Origin: Rickettsiales bacterium
Lineage (GTDB): Bacteria > Pseudomonadota > Alphaproteobacteria > Rickettsiales > UBA1997
DNA: 12,191 bases
Reading direction: 5' to 3'
NCBI GenBank assembly: GCA_947441695.1
Contig: CANEUK010000021.1
Location: 1-12,191 of the forward strand
Below are positions 1-7,200 of the stretch, piece by piece (within the stretch, counting starts at the first letter, position 1; each line of letters begins with the position of its first letter). Under the pieces are notes generated by a model. That model had not been told where the DNA came from and did no database searches. It saw only the letters and a program-made list of their open reading frames with translations. The translations under genes were made by a program, and so were the position numbers.

Positions 1-217
1 TCAGACAAAAACCAACTTTTGAACGGCTAAGTTTTTCTAGATATTGACCAGAATTAACGAAAGAAATTTGGCTTTCATCTGCTGAATCAAGAGTTGCAAC
101 GTCAAAAACTTTTTTGTTCAAATCAGATTTTTCAAGAACGGTTGCGCCAGAAATTTCAAGAACTTGAGCTAAGTTTAAAAACTCAAATTTTTTATTAAAA
201 AAACGACTTCGTAACAT
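1..217 (-). CDS. lpxD: UDP-3-O-acylglucosamine N-acyltransferase, N-terminal part (cut by window edge)
   Basis: The first 72 residues of LpxD are present; the rest lies beyond the left edge. LpxD is the cytoplasmic enzyme that adds the second, N-linked hydroxyacyl chain to UDP-3-O-acylglucosamine in lipid A synthesis. The visible part is the family's N-terminal uridine-binding domain: a LAQVLEISGA segment (residues 16-25), then DVATLDSADESQISFVNSGQYLEKL (about 40-64), which matches the family pattern of an A-x-x-x-x-I-x-F core followed by a Y-x-x-x-L stretch. The left-handed beta-helix and catalytic His are not in the window. The ATG lies 4 bp after the virB11 stop, with no Shine-Dalgarno sequence, so translation is probably coupled to virB11. 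In related bacteria fabZ and lpxA usually follow, so they may lie just outside. The identification is firm in spite of truncation. Confidence 0.88.
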   Translation of the reverse strand, partial: MLRSRFFNKKFEFLNLAQVLEISGATVLEKSDLNKKVFDVATLDSADESQISFVNSGQYLEKLSRSKVGFCL

Positions 218-221
218 ATTT

Positions 222-1241
222 TTAATTTGGGGTTGTTGGTTTTATTTCTTTAACTGGCTTGTTGTGAATTGGTTTAAAATAAATTTCTGAAATATAGCGC
301 CTTCCTTTGGCTCCGCGCTTTAATTGCACCACAATGTCAATCACGTTTTTAATGTAAGAAGTAATTTCGGTTGGCGTCATTCCAAGACCAGCTTGCATCA
401 CCATCATTTTTAGCTGTTCAATTGCCATTTTTGGCGTGTCAGCGTGCAACGTCGAAATTGAACCCGGATGACCCGTATTTATGGCTCGTAAAAAACTAAA
501 TGCTTCTGAACCGCGTAATTCGCCCACAATTATGCGCTCTGGACGCAAGCGCAAACAAGCTTCAATTAATTCTTGCGTGCTAACTTTTGAACGACCTTGA
601 CCGCCTTTCGAGGCAATTAAATGCACCCGATTTAGGTGCGAAGTTAAATTGATTTCTCGCGCATCTTCCACGGTGATAAGCCTTTCTTCGCAAGGAATTG
701 AGCGAATTACGGCATTGGTAAAAGTTGTTTTACCAGTTGAAGTTCCGCCCGAAATAATGATGTTTTTTTTGTAAAGAACGGCGCGATGCAAAAAATCTTT
801 AATTCGATTAAGCTTAAGCAGTTTTGTTAAAATTAGATCATTTTTATCTTCAACCTCGCCAATTGAGGCAGAATCGAACATTCCCATTTTATCGTAATCT
901 TCCAAAGTCCATTTCAAGCTTGATGGCTTTCTAATTGAAATAACCACGCATTTTTGCTCGCAAGCGGGCGGGAAAACAATTTGAATACGATATCCATTTG
1001 GAAGAGTTGCCGAAAGCAAAGGCTCTTCTTCACTAAGTCTTTGCTCGGTTGCTTGCGCCACTAGCCTGCCTAATGATTTTAAATGCTCCAAATCAAAAGT
1101 TGGTAATTCTTGACGAATCATGTCGCCTTTCATTTCAACCCAAACCTCGAAAGGTTGGTTAATTGAAACCTCGTTGACGCCATCTCTTTCGAGAATTTCT
1201 TTTAGTGGTAAAAGATAAGAATCTAGTGCGGCTACGCTCAT
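222..1241 (-). CDS. virB11: P-type type IV secretion system ATPase VirB11
   Basis: A 339-residue traffic ATPase of the VirB11 family, a cytoplasmic hexameric ring that powers type IV secretion pilus assembly and substrate transfer. Motifs in order: Walker A GGTSTGKT (165-172, Lys171); Asp box LITVEDAREI (188-197); Walker B RIIVGELRG (236-244, Glu241); and His box INTGHPGSISTLHA (254-267). The N-terminal domain (about 1-140) is complete, and overall length is normal for VirB11 (about 330-350). The His-box form GHPGSISTLHA and lack of a long N-terminal extension favour VirB11 over PilB/GspE type ATPases. It sits 6 bp after the porin stop and 4 bp before lpxD, all on one strand, with no other virB/virD gene in the window. 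This fits the scattered T4SS gene islets of Rickettsiales. No Shine-Dalgarno sequence precedes the ATG. Confidence 0.95.
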   Translation of the reverse strand: MSVAALDSYLLPLKEILERDGVNEVSINQPFEVWVEMKGDMIRQELPTFDLEHLKSLGRLVAQATEQRLSEEEPLLSATLPNGYRIQIVFPPACEQKCVVISIRKPSSLKWTLEDYDKMGMFDSASIGEVEDKNDLILTKLLKLNRIKDFLHRAVLYKKNIIISGGTSTGKTTFTNAVIRSIPCEERLITVEDAREINLTSHLNRVHLIASKGGQGRSKVSTQELIEACLRLRPERIIVGELRGSEAFSFLRAINTGHPGSISTLHADTPKMAIEQLKMMVMQAGLGMTPTEITSYIKNVIDIVVQLKRGAKGRRYISEIYFKPIHNKPVKEIKPTTPN

Positions 1242-1247
1242 TGAAAT

Positions 1248-2465
1248 TTAAAAGGAAATTAGAACTCCGGTTAAAAAAATATAACCTTGGTTATCTTTGA
1301 TATTGCTGTTTGTAACAGAGTTTGAAGCAGATTTAAAAGCAAATTTTGAAACTTCAAAGTAAGGCATCAAATCGCGCGCTAGCTTATAGTCAACCCCAAG
1401 GGAAATTGCCTGATAATTATTTTTTTCAAAAGTGCTTTTTAAAGCGGTTAAACTTGTAGCAATTGGCCCAAAAGCGTAAGAAATTGCAGCGGTAGAATAT
1501 TGCGAATTGCCATTTTTTTGCGCAACGTTTTTTTGTTGCAACGATTTTTTCCAATCTCCGTAAGATGCGCCAACGCTAAATCCAAAATAACTTAAGGTTG
1601 CGCCAAAATCGTAAGAAAAAAGATTCGATCTATTTTGCGCGTCATAATTTTTAACTTTTCCTTGTTCAGCAGTTGTAGAAATTTCTAAACCCAAATTATC
1701 AAAATCTTGCGAATAATTGGCACCGAAACTGGCGATATTGATAATTTTTATAGCCTTAGAATTGTAATATTTTGTTGAGGTAAATCCGCTATTAGAACTA
1801 TTTGGCGTATAGCTTGCGCCAATTTGAACGCCTTCAATTCTTGGTGTGTAATAGCTAATTTTTGCAGCATCTTCAACCCCGTCAAAACTGTCGTCTTTTA
1901 GAGCGCGAAAACTAGTTCGATTAAAATTTAAGTAATCGCCGCGGGCAAATGAACCATGACCAATTGGCGATTGCGCCAGTAAAATAAAACTAGAATTTGG
2001 CAAATTAACATTTTCTAAATATTTTCCATTAATTCCGCCCGCACCTCGCGCCAACTTGGCTGCTCCGGTTTTCATTTTTTGATTTACGGCTTGAAAATTT
2101 CCTAATTCAAATTTTCCTAAAGAATTTTCAGCAAATAAAAAAGCCTGATCAAGGTTAGGATTTTCATTTTTTTTGGTTGAATTTGCCGTATTGAAATTGA
2201 ATTCAATTTTGGCGATTGCGCCATATTTTGCTTGATTAGAAGTCTTTATTCCAGTTCTAAAAAAAATTTGCGAATCATTTCCGACAACTAAAGAATTTTT
2301 TTGTTCAAAATTTGATTTTTCATTTGGAAATGCAGCAGAAAAATTGCTAAATCCGTCAAATAAAAAAATTGGCGCATTGGTTTTAATAAATTTTTTATCA
2401 GCAATTGTTTGTGCTTGCGCTAAACTGGTTGGAAAAAGCAGAATTAAAATTGTGAGAATTTTCAA
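1248..2465 (-). CDS. Outer-membrane porin-like beta-barrel protein
   Basis: A 405-residue predicted secreted beta-barrel. The start has a hydrophobic signal peptide (residues 1-18, LTILILLFPTSL core) with an AQA|Q cleavage site, and the chain ends in Phe (LTGVLISF), as expected for Bam-inserted barrels. Between them lie alternating strands and short polar turns, including AFLFAENSLGKFELGNFQ (about 109-126), which resembles the Gram-negative porin (Porin_4-like) signature where a strand with F-G-K/R-x-E-x-G precedes the constriction loop. It probably lets small solutes diffuse across the outer membrane; specificity cannot be read. There is no ATG: the first usable codon is TTG at 2465, and an ATT at 2486 in the same frame would give a more Lys-rich signal peptide. 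It is the first gene of a porin-virB11-lpxD set and diverges from folC across 27 bp. Family assignment rests on overall pattern, so a different barrel family is possible. Confidence 0.72.
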   Translation of the reverse strand: MKILTILILLFPTSLAQAQTIADKKFIKTNAPIFLFDGFSNFSAAFPNEKSNFEQKNSLVVGNDSQIFFRTGIKTSNQAKYGAIAKIEFNFNTANSTKKNENPNLDQAFLFAENSLGKFELGNFQAVNQKMKTGAAKLARGAGGINGKYLENVNLPNSSFILLAQSPIGHGSFARGDYLNFNRTSFRALKDDSFDGVEDAAKISYYTPRIEGVQIGASYTPNSSNSGFTSTKYYNSKAIKIINIASFGANYSQDFDNLGLEISTTAEQGKVKNYDAQNRSNLFSYDFGATLSYFGFSVGASYGDWKKSLQQKNVAQKNGNSQYSTAAISYAFGPIATSLTALKSTFEKNNYQAISLGVDYKLARDLMPYFEVSKFAFKSASNSVTNSNIKDNQGYIFLTGVLISF

Positions 2466-2492
2466 ATTTTTTAAAAAATTTTTAATTTAAAA
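2464..2492. promoter_or_regulatory. Divergent porin/folC start region with perfect AT palindrome
   Basis: Only 27 bp separate the porin TTG start and the folC ATG, entirely A and T. It includes the 18-bp perfect palindrome AAATTTTTTAAAAAATTT (2464-2481). TTTAAT at 2481-2486 matches a -10 box in 5 of 6 positions and would place the folC transcript start at or next to its ATG, giving a leaderless mRNA, but no convincing -35 is visible and such matches are cheap in A/T sequence. Promoters for one or both genes must overlap the opposing coding region or its first codons. The palindrome could be an operator, or simply compositional. Confidence 0.3.
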
Positions 2493-3803
2493 ATGGTTTA
2501 CTTGCCGCATTGGCCAATTCCAAGCACGCTTGGAAAAAGACAAATTGATTATGAAACAGTTTTTGAGCGCATGAGTTTAGTGTTGCAAAAACTAGAAAAT
2601 CCACAGCAAAAATTGCCCGCGGTTATTCATGTTGCTGGCACAAATGGCAAGGGTTCGTGCGTTTCGCTGATTGCCAAAATTTTTTCTTGCGCTGGCTACA
2701 AAGCCCATATTTACACCTCGCCTCATTTACATCATTGCAACGAAAGAATTGTGCTTAACGGACAGAAAATTTCTGATTCTTTTTTGTTTGAAATAATGGA
2801 AGAAACCAGAATTGCCGCTGGCAAAACCGAACTAACTTTTATGGAAGGTTTTACTATTGGAGCCATTTTGGCATTTTCAAAAAAAACGCCAGAAACCTTG
2901 GCAGATGTTGTAATTATTGAATGCGGAATGGGCGGCAGAATTGACGCCACCAACATTATTGAAGAAAAATTGGCAACGGTAATTACGCCAATTTCTTTTG
3001 ATCACGTTGAATATTTAGGAAATTCAATTGAAAGAATTGCCCTTGAAAAATCTATGATAATGCGTCCAAAAACGCCTTTAATTGTGGCTTCGCAGCCCAA
3101 AAAAGCACGCGAAATAATTGAAATTTTAGCAAAAGATCAAAACATAAAAACTTATTTTTACGACCAAGATTTTGAAATTCTTCGCAACGAAGAAAGCGGC
3201 GAATTTGATTTAAGATTTGAAGATAAAATTTTGAAAAATCTTCCAAAGCCAGCTTTGGCGGGCAATCACCAATATGTCAATTTTGCTACCGCAATTGCAA
3301 CAATCTTGGCAATTGGCGATAAATTTAAAATCAATTCAAGCCACATCAAACAAGCAATTTCAAGCGTTGAATGGCCAAGTCGGCTAGAAAAAGTTGAGAA
3401 TAATTTGAATAAAATTTTAGCAAATTCTGCGAGCGAAATTTGGATTGACGGCGCTCATAACGAGGCGGGAGCTTTTGCTTTGGCAAATTGGATTTTATCT
3501 CAACAAAAAAATAAAAAAAACTTTGTGATAGCGGGTTTTAGTCGCGGCAAGTGCAAAAAAGAATTTCTAGAAAAATTTAAAGATGTTGCCGAAATTATAG
3601 CCGTTAGAGTTGATGGCGAACCTTATCCAGAAAGCTCTCAAACAATTTTTGAAATTGGCAAATCAATTGGAGTCAAAGTTTTTGCAATCGAAAATTTGCC
3701 CGAAGCTATTAACCATATTGCAAAAATTAACGGCACAAATTCTTGTAGAATTGTGATTTGTGGCTCACTTCATTTAGCGCGCGACGTCAAAAAATTTGGT
3801 TAA
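2493..3803 (+). CDS. folC: Bifunctional dihydrofolate synthase / folylpolyglutamate synthase
   Basis: A 436-residue Mur-ligase-fold enzyme that adds glutamate to dihydropteroate, then extends folate with further glutamates, using ATP in the cytoplasm. Motifs: P-loop HVAGTNGKGS (46-55); TSPHL (75-79); ECGMGGRIDATN (143-154); metal and phosphate-binding ITPISFDHVEYLG (164-176); EKSMI with Lys186 at the usual carbamylated-lysine position; C-terminal domain motif WIDGAHNEAGA (317-327); and terminal CGSLHLAR (423-430). Length is normal. The N-terminal PHWP stretch is family-like and supports the ATG at 2493, although no Shine-Dalgarno sequence precedes it. It stands alone on the plus strand, diverging from the porin and ending at a hairpin terminator. 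In many alphaproteobacteria folC follows accD; here it does not. The presence of folC implies at least the final steps of folate synthesis are kept. Confidence 0.96.
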   Translation: MVYLPHWPIPSTLGKRQIDYETVFERMSLVLQKLENPQQKLPAVIHVAGTNGKGSCVSLIAKIFSCAGYKAHIYTSPHLHHCNERIVLNGQKISDSFLFEIMEETRIAAGKTELTFMEGFTIGAILAFSKKTPETLADVVIIECGMGGRIDATNIIEEKLATVITPISFDHVEYLGNSIERIALEKSMIMRPKTPLIVASQPKKAREIIEILAKDQNIKTYFYDQDFEILRNEESGEFDLRFEDKILKNLPKPALAGNHQYVNFATAIATILAIGDKFKINSSHIKQAISSVEWPSRLEKVENNLNKILANSASEIWIDGAHNEAGAFALANWILSQQKNKKNFVIAGFSRGKCKKEFLEKFKDVAEIIAVRVDGEPYPESSQTIFEIGKSIGVKVFAIENLPEAINHIAKINGTNSCRIVICGSLHLARDVKKFG

Positions 3804-3814
3804 TATATACCAAA
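3804..3814 (+). repeat. 11-bp direct repeat, left copy
   Basis: TATATACCAAA here is repeated exactly at 4534-4544, so the two copies bracket the scar between folC and the kinase. They begin with TA, the target of IS630 elements, but IS630 duplicates only the TA. The copies may be a remnant of element ends, a recombination footprint, or chance in AT-rich sequence. Confidence 0.35.
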
Positions 3815-3839
3815 AAAACTATCTTTTGATAGTTTTTGG
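3810..3839 (+). terminator. Intrinsic terminator of folC
   Basis: Six bases after the folC stop there is an A-tract, stem ACTATC (3818-3823), TTTT loop, stem GATAGT (3828-3833) and T-tract (to 3837). The stem can extend outward through A/T pairs to CC/GG with two bulged A. This is the usual form of a rho-independent terminator, though the stem is AT-rich. Being nearly symmetrical, it could also work on minus-strand transcripts. Confidence 0.65.
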
Positions 3840-3989
3840 CAAAGGATTTTTGAAGAAAAATTGCGACAAGGAATAAAAGTTTTATCAAGCGATATAACGT
3901 TAGGGTCTAAACAACTTTAGTTGATTTTAAAATCCTCTAAAGCCTTGTTCCCAGAATGCTAAACAAGTATAAAAAAGCTCCCATATTTC

Positions 3990-4160
3990 TACCAAGAATC
4001 CCCGCCAATCAAAGCTTGACATGCTGGCTGCGTCAAAACCACCAAACCATAAATCAAAACTCAACCCCCCCCCACAAATTCTAAAAAATGAGCAAAAAAT
4101 TTGAGCTAAACTTTTTGAGGTTGGGATTTTTGAGTTTGGGTTTGCGACAGGCTCTTGGTA
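3990..4160. repeat. Large imperfect inverted repeat with nine-C tract (MITE-like)
   Basis: TACCAAGA (3990-3997) is inverted exactly as TCTTGGTA (4153-4160). Inside it, 4028-4066 pairs with the reverse complement of about 4113-4150 after a few gaps (shared blocks CTG-CG, CAAA-CC, CAAAC, AAATC and AACTCAA/AACCTCAA). CAAATT and AATTTG pair further in (about 4075-4110). The left arm carries about 30 extra bases (3998-4027). A run of nine C (4065-4073), striking in this AT-rich DNA, lies near the loop. The transcript could fold into a long hairpin. It resembles a degenerate MITE or long-stem repeat; the alignment was made by eye. Confidence 0.4.
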
Positions 4161-4186
4161 AAATTCAACAAAAACTCCAAAACTAA

Positions 4187-4485
4187 GACGGAATTCACAT
4201 CATCTTGGACAATTCCAGTTATCCACAAAAGCAAGGAAGTAAAATCCTTCTTGGCAACAGCCAATAACAAACAGCAATTGCAATATCTTTTGCCTTATAG
4301 TCCCAATCTAAATCCGATTGAACCGAGTGAACGCCTTGCGGAAAATAATATGGAAAATAATGCGACAGCAAGTGACCTACAATCAATGCTACGGCACTTT
4401 CGTCGAATTCCAAAACAACATCAAAACCTTCTTTCAAAACCTCGACCAAATTCAGCACATATTGCTTGCAAAGAATCACCGGTAA
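4187..4485 (+). pseudogene. IS630-family transposase, 5'-truncated and frameshifted remnant
   Basis: Three reading-frame pieces together resemble the C-terminal DDE region of an IS630/Tc1-mariner transposase. GIHIILDN (to about 4213) carries the second catalytic Asp (4208-4210). After a frameshift, IHKSKEVKSFLATANN leads to LLPYSPNLNPIE (about 4288-4323), the family hallmark with the final catalytic Glu. After a second frameshift near 4380-4390, a piece containing NNIKTFFQNLDQIQHILL runs to a TAA at 4483-4485. The first catalytic Asp and all of the N-terminal helix-turn-helix are missing; a stop lies immediately upstream (4184-4186) and the inverted repeat replaces the 5' part. An intact transposase would be roughly 300 residues, so only about the last third remains. 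The element is dead by itself. Confidence 0.75.
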
Positions 4486-4533
4486 TTTTCAGGTCATCGA
4501 GCCGCGATTTGTTGGAGTTTAAATAGGTTTTTG

Positions 4534-4544
4534 TATATACCAAA
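4534..4544 (+). repeat. 11-bp direct repeat, right copy
   Basis: Second exact copy of TATATACCAAA, matching 3804-3814. It lies 49 bp beyond the end of the transposase remnant and 47 bp from the kinase stop codon. Confidence 0.35.
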
Positions 4545-4591
4545 TCAAGTTCGAGCTAGATTCAGGATTTACAAAGTTATGTGATTGTAGC

Positions 4592-7189
4592 TCAAAAAAC
4601 TTTTTTGCTTAATAGTAGTTTTTCAACCTCTTTTTTTAAATCTTGGTAAGAATTTTGTAGGTCTAATAACCAGTTTTTATTTGATGGGGATTTGTTTTGT
4701 TTTAGTTCTGCTTCGATTTCTTTAATTTGAATAAGTAGTTTTTCTGCACCAATATTTCCCGAAATTCCTTTTAGAGCGTGCAAAGCAAGCGACATTTGGT
4801 TTTGATCGCTATTTTTAAAGCCTTGTTTGATTTGATTAAATACGGCATTGATTTCGGATAAGAAAATTTTCAAAAACTTAACTTTATCTTCTTGGTTAAA
4901 ATATCTTAGTTTTTGTGAGTTTAATATTTTTGTTTCTTGTTCTTTTGCGCTGCTTTGATTTTCTGAAATAGTTTTTGGTAAAAATTCTTTACTATAAAAA
5001 ATTTTGTTTGGATTGAGGTAAGAAGCGATAATTTTAAATAGTTTTTCAGTATTATCGCCTTTAATAAAATAGTCAGTTATTTGACAGTTAAAAAAATGTT
5101 TGATGTTTTCTTCTTGACCGTCGCCACTTAGGGCAATTATTGGAATTTGCTCGTTATATTTGATGTTGTTTTGAGATTCGATTTTTCTGATTTCTTGAGC
5201 GGCATCATCACCATTGAATGGAGGCATGTTGATGTCGGTTATGATTAGATCAATATCGGATTTTTTGTTATTGACAAAGCTTTTTTTGTAAATTTCTACA
5301 AGCTCTTTTCCATCTTTAGCTTGAATGATTTTTAAGCCCAAAGACGACAATTTTTTTACTGTGATTACGCGATTTAACTCTTGGTCGTCAGCAAGAATAA
5401 TATTTTTACCTTTTAGGGTCGGCAAATATTGATCTTCGCTTCCTAAATAATCCAAATTATCTTCGCACATTGTAAGTTTGGCGATGGTGCGATGCAAAAT
5501 ATGTCCGGCAACCGGCTTGTTTAAATAATAGTCAAAATATCCGTGAGAATTTTCAAAAATTAATTCATGTTCCAAAGAAGTAAGTGCAACAATTGGAATC
5601 CTAGAATTGAAAGATTTTATTATTTTAGCTGATTCTATCCCGTTCATTTCGGGCATTTGAATGTCCATCAAAATTAGCTGATAATCGCTATTTTTTCTTA
5701 CCATTTTAATTGCTTCTTCACCGTTATTGGCAAAGTCGCAAATAAAGTTCAAATTTTTTTCTATTTTAGATTTTGTGATAAGTAAGTTGGTTTTTTCGTC
5801 GTCTACAATGAGAATTTTTTTCTTGTTGTTTTGAGATTGAAAATTAATCAAATCTTCGTCGCTTAACTTTGGAAAGAGCAAGCTAAATTTAGTCCATTTA
5901 CCAAACTCTGATTCGCAAATTATGTCTCCGCCAAAACCATGCATTACTCTTTTGCAAAATGACAATCCAAGACCAGTTCCGCCTTTTTTTCCAGAGGTTA
6001 CAAAATCGCCGAAAATAGTTGCTAAATTTTCTTTTGAAATTCCTGGACCAGTATCGTGAATGTAAATGATGTTGTAAGTTTGAGGATTGCCCAAATTTAG
6101 ATCTTCAAAAACAAGTTCTTTATCTTTTTCAATTCCAATTGTAACAACCGAATTTTTGTATTCTCCAAGATAAAAAAGTGAATTTTTTACCAAGTTAAAT
6201 ATCAGATATTTAAAAGCAGTTTCGATTCCTTTAAATTTAAAATCTAAATAGTCCTTAGATTCAGATTCTGGGTTAATTTTGCTAATTTGAGCGGCACTAA
6301 AAACATTATTATTGCCAAAATCTATTTTTAGCTTCTCTTTTTCTGAATTTGATTTGTATCCGTAAATTGAGACTGCTTCTAATATTGAAGATTTAGCAGA
6401 TAAAATGGAAAAATCGGTTGGGTCCAAATCTTTGCCGCTAAGCTGGTGAAGCGTCATGTCAATTATTTGATTGGCAAGAGACAATATTTTTGAGATCTGA
6501 TCTTTGTAAGGCGAAATTTCGTTTTTTTCATTTAAACTATCCGAAGAAAGCTTGATGGCATTGATTGGGTTGCGCAATTCATGAGCGATTGAAGCTGCAA
6601 TAGCAGTTAGTTTTTTGTGCTGAACATTTTGTTTGGCAAGCCACGCTCTTCTATTTCCAAAAACAAATATTATTCCAGCAACTGCGCTAAAAATAAAAAC
6701 CAAGGCAAAAGAATAGAAATCACAGCCCTCTCTAATTTCTAGACTTTCAGCTTTGTGGGTTAACAAATATAATGAAAAAGCTCCACAAATTCCAATTAAA
6801 AGATCAGCAGTAAAGACAAACCAACTTGGAACGAAAATTGACAAGGCAATTGGCATAAAGACCATCCAAAGAAGCCACATTTCATGAAAATTATTCGTTA
6901 AAGTTCCGTAAGAAATACTTAAAGGTAGTGCTACAATTAGCATCAAATGCCAGTAAATAGGAAAGTAAGTTTCTTTAATTTTTCTTGGAATTTTGTGATA
7001 AAAACCAACCGTTAGACATAAAAATGTGGCAAATGCTCTTAGGTATAACGACTCGTTTAAGTTAAAAAAATATTTATGAATAAAATATAAAAATATGTGA
7101 GCCGAAGAGCCGATAAAAACCGCAGCAAATATGTTGCTACCGTCTATTTCGGTGCCTTGCTTGAAGTGTTTTTTTAAAAAATCGATCAT
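4592..7189 (-). CDS. CqsS/LqsS-like hybrid sensor histidine kinase with two receivers and Hpt
   Basis: An 865-residue inner-membrane phosphorelay protein. Residues 20-178 form about six membrane helices with short loops and no large periplasmic domain. The H-box IAHELRNP (His203) follows, then N-box FNLVKN (331-336), G1 DTGPGI (379-384) and G2 GGTGLGL (403-409). Receiver 1 has DD463-464, phospho-acceptor Asp509 (MDIQMP), Thr537 and Lys558. Receiver 2 has DD601-602, Asp652 (TDINMP), Ser688 and Lys710, with KG in place of the usual KP. The Hpt motif is HALKG (His804). The membrane domain and details such as FVFGNRRAWLAKQ before the H-box, KNSLFYLGEY, and GLGLSFCKRVMHGFGGDI resemble Vibrio CqsS and Legionella LqsS, which sense alpha-hydroxyketones. 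CqsS itself ends after one receiver. The ATG is 11 bp after the SDR stop, so the two are probably co-transcribed. Ligand and output partner are unknown; no separate response regulator is present here. Confidence 0.9.
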   Translation of the reverse strand: MIDFLKKHFKQGTEIDGSNIFAAVFIGSSAHIFLYFIHKYFFNLNESLYLRAFATFLCLTVGFYHKIPRKIKETYFPIYWHLMLIVALPLSISYGTLTNNFHEMWLLWMVFMPIALSIFVPSWFVFTADLLIGICGAFSLYLLTHKAESLEIREGCDFYSFALVFIFSAVAGIIFVFGNRRAWLAKQNVQHKKLTAIAASIAHELRNPINAIKLSSDSLNEKNEISPYKDQISKILSLANQIIDMTLHQLSGKDLDPTDFSILSAKSSILEAVSIYGYKSNSEKEKLKIDFGNNNVFSAAQISKINPESESKDYLDFKFKGIETAFKYLIFNLVKNSLFYLGEYKNSVVTIGIEKDKELVFEDLNLGNPQTYNIIYIHDTGPGISKENLATIFGDFVTSGKKGGTGLGLSFCKRVMHGFGGDIICESEFGKWTKFSLLFPKLSDEDLINFQSQNNKKKILIVDDEKTNLLITKSKIEKNLNFICDFANNGEEAIKMVRKNSDYQLILMDIQMPEMNGIESAKIIKSFNSRIPIVALTSLEHELIFENSHGYFDYYLNKPVAGHILHRTIAKLTMCEDNLDYLGSEDQYLPTLKGKNIILADDQELNRVITVKKLSSLGLKIIQAKDGKELVEIYKKSFVNNKKSDIDLIITDINMPPFNGDDAAQEIRKIESQNNIKYNEQIPIIALSGDGQEENIKHFFNCQITDYFIKGDNTEKLFKIIASYLNPNKIFYSKEFLPKTISENQSSAKEQETKILNSQKLRYFNQEDKVKFLKIFLSEINAVFNQIKQGFKNSDQNQMSLALHALKGISGNIGAEKLLIQIKEIEAELKQNKSPSNKNWLLDLQNSYQDLKKEVEKLLLSKKVF

Positions 7190-7200
7190 CTTGTAAGCTG

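Larger units (their letters stand above)
3804..4591. other. Gene-poor scar between convergent folC and the sensor kinase
   Basis: This 788-bp stretch has no intact gene. It contains the folC terminator, a large imperfect inverted repeat (3990-4160) with a nine-C run (4065-4073), and a broken IS630-type transposase end (4187-4485). The 11-mer TATATACCAAA occurs at both edges (3804-3814 and 4534-4544). A 38-codon stop-to-stop reading frame after folC (3804-3920) encodes a protein-like peptide (FWQRIFEEKLRQG) without an ATG and is not called as a gene. Positions 4486-4591 hold only the second copy of the 11-mer and a GAGCTA/TAGCTC inverted pair (4553-4558 and 4588-4593) at the kinase stop. The stretch looks like a worn mobile-element insertion site. 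Confidence 0.6.

Noticed and set aside
2732..3246. Minus-strand open frames inside folC
   Set aside because: They lie opposite conserved FolC motifs, have no recognisable domains and are antisense shadows; the same holds for frames opposite thiL and lpxC.
3804..3920. A 38-codon in-frame stretch after the folC stop encoding a protein-like peptide
   Set aside because: It has no ATG, GTG or well-placed TTG start, overlaps the folC terminator, and matches no family I recognise. It may be a gene remnant but cannot be supported.
4065..4073. Nine-C tract as a phase-variation switch
   Set aside because: It lies in no reading frame or visible promoter, so there is nothing for slippage to switch; kept only as part of the inverted repeat.
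4155..4526. A single 123-codon open frame covering the transposase remnant
   Set aside because: Only its middle resembles a transposase; both ends are in the wrong frame relative to the IS630 protein. It is a pseudogene, not a gene.
4553..4593. GAGCTA/TAGCTC inverted pair at the kinase stop as a terminator
   Set aside because: The loop is 29 nt, the stem only 6 bp, the repeat overlaps the stop codon, and no T-tract follows in the kinase direction.
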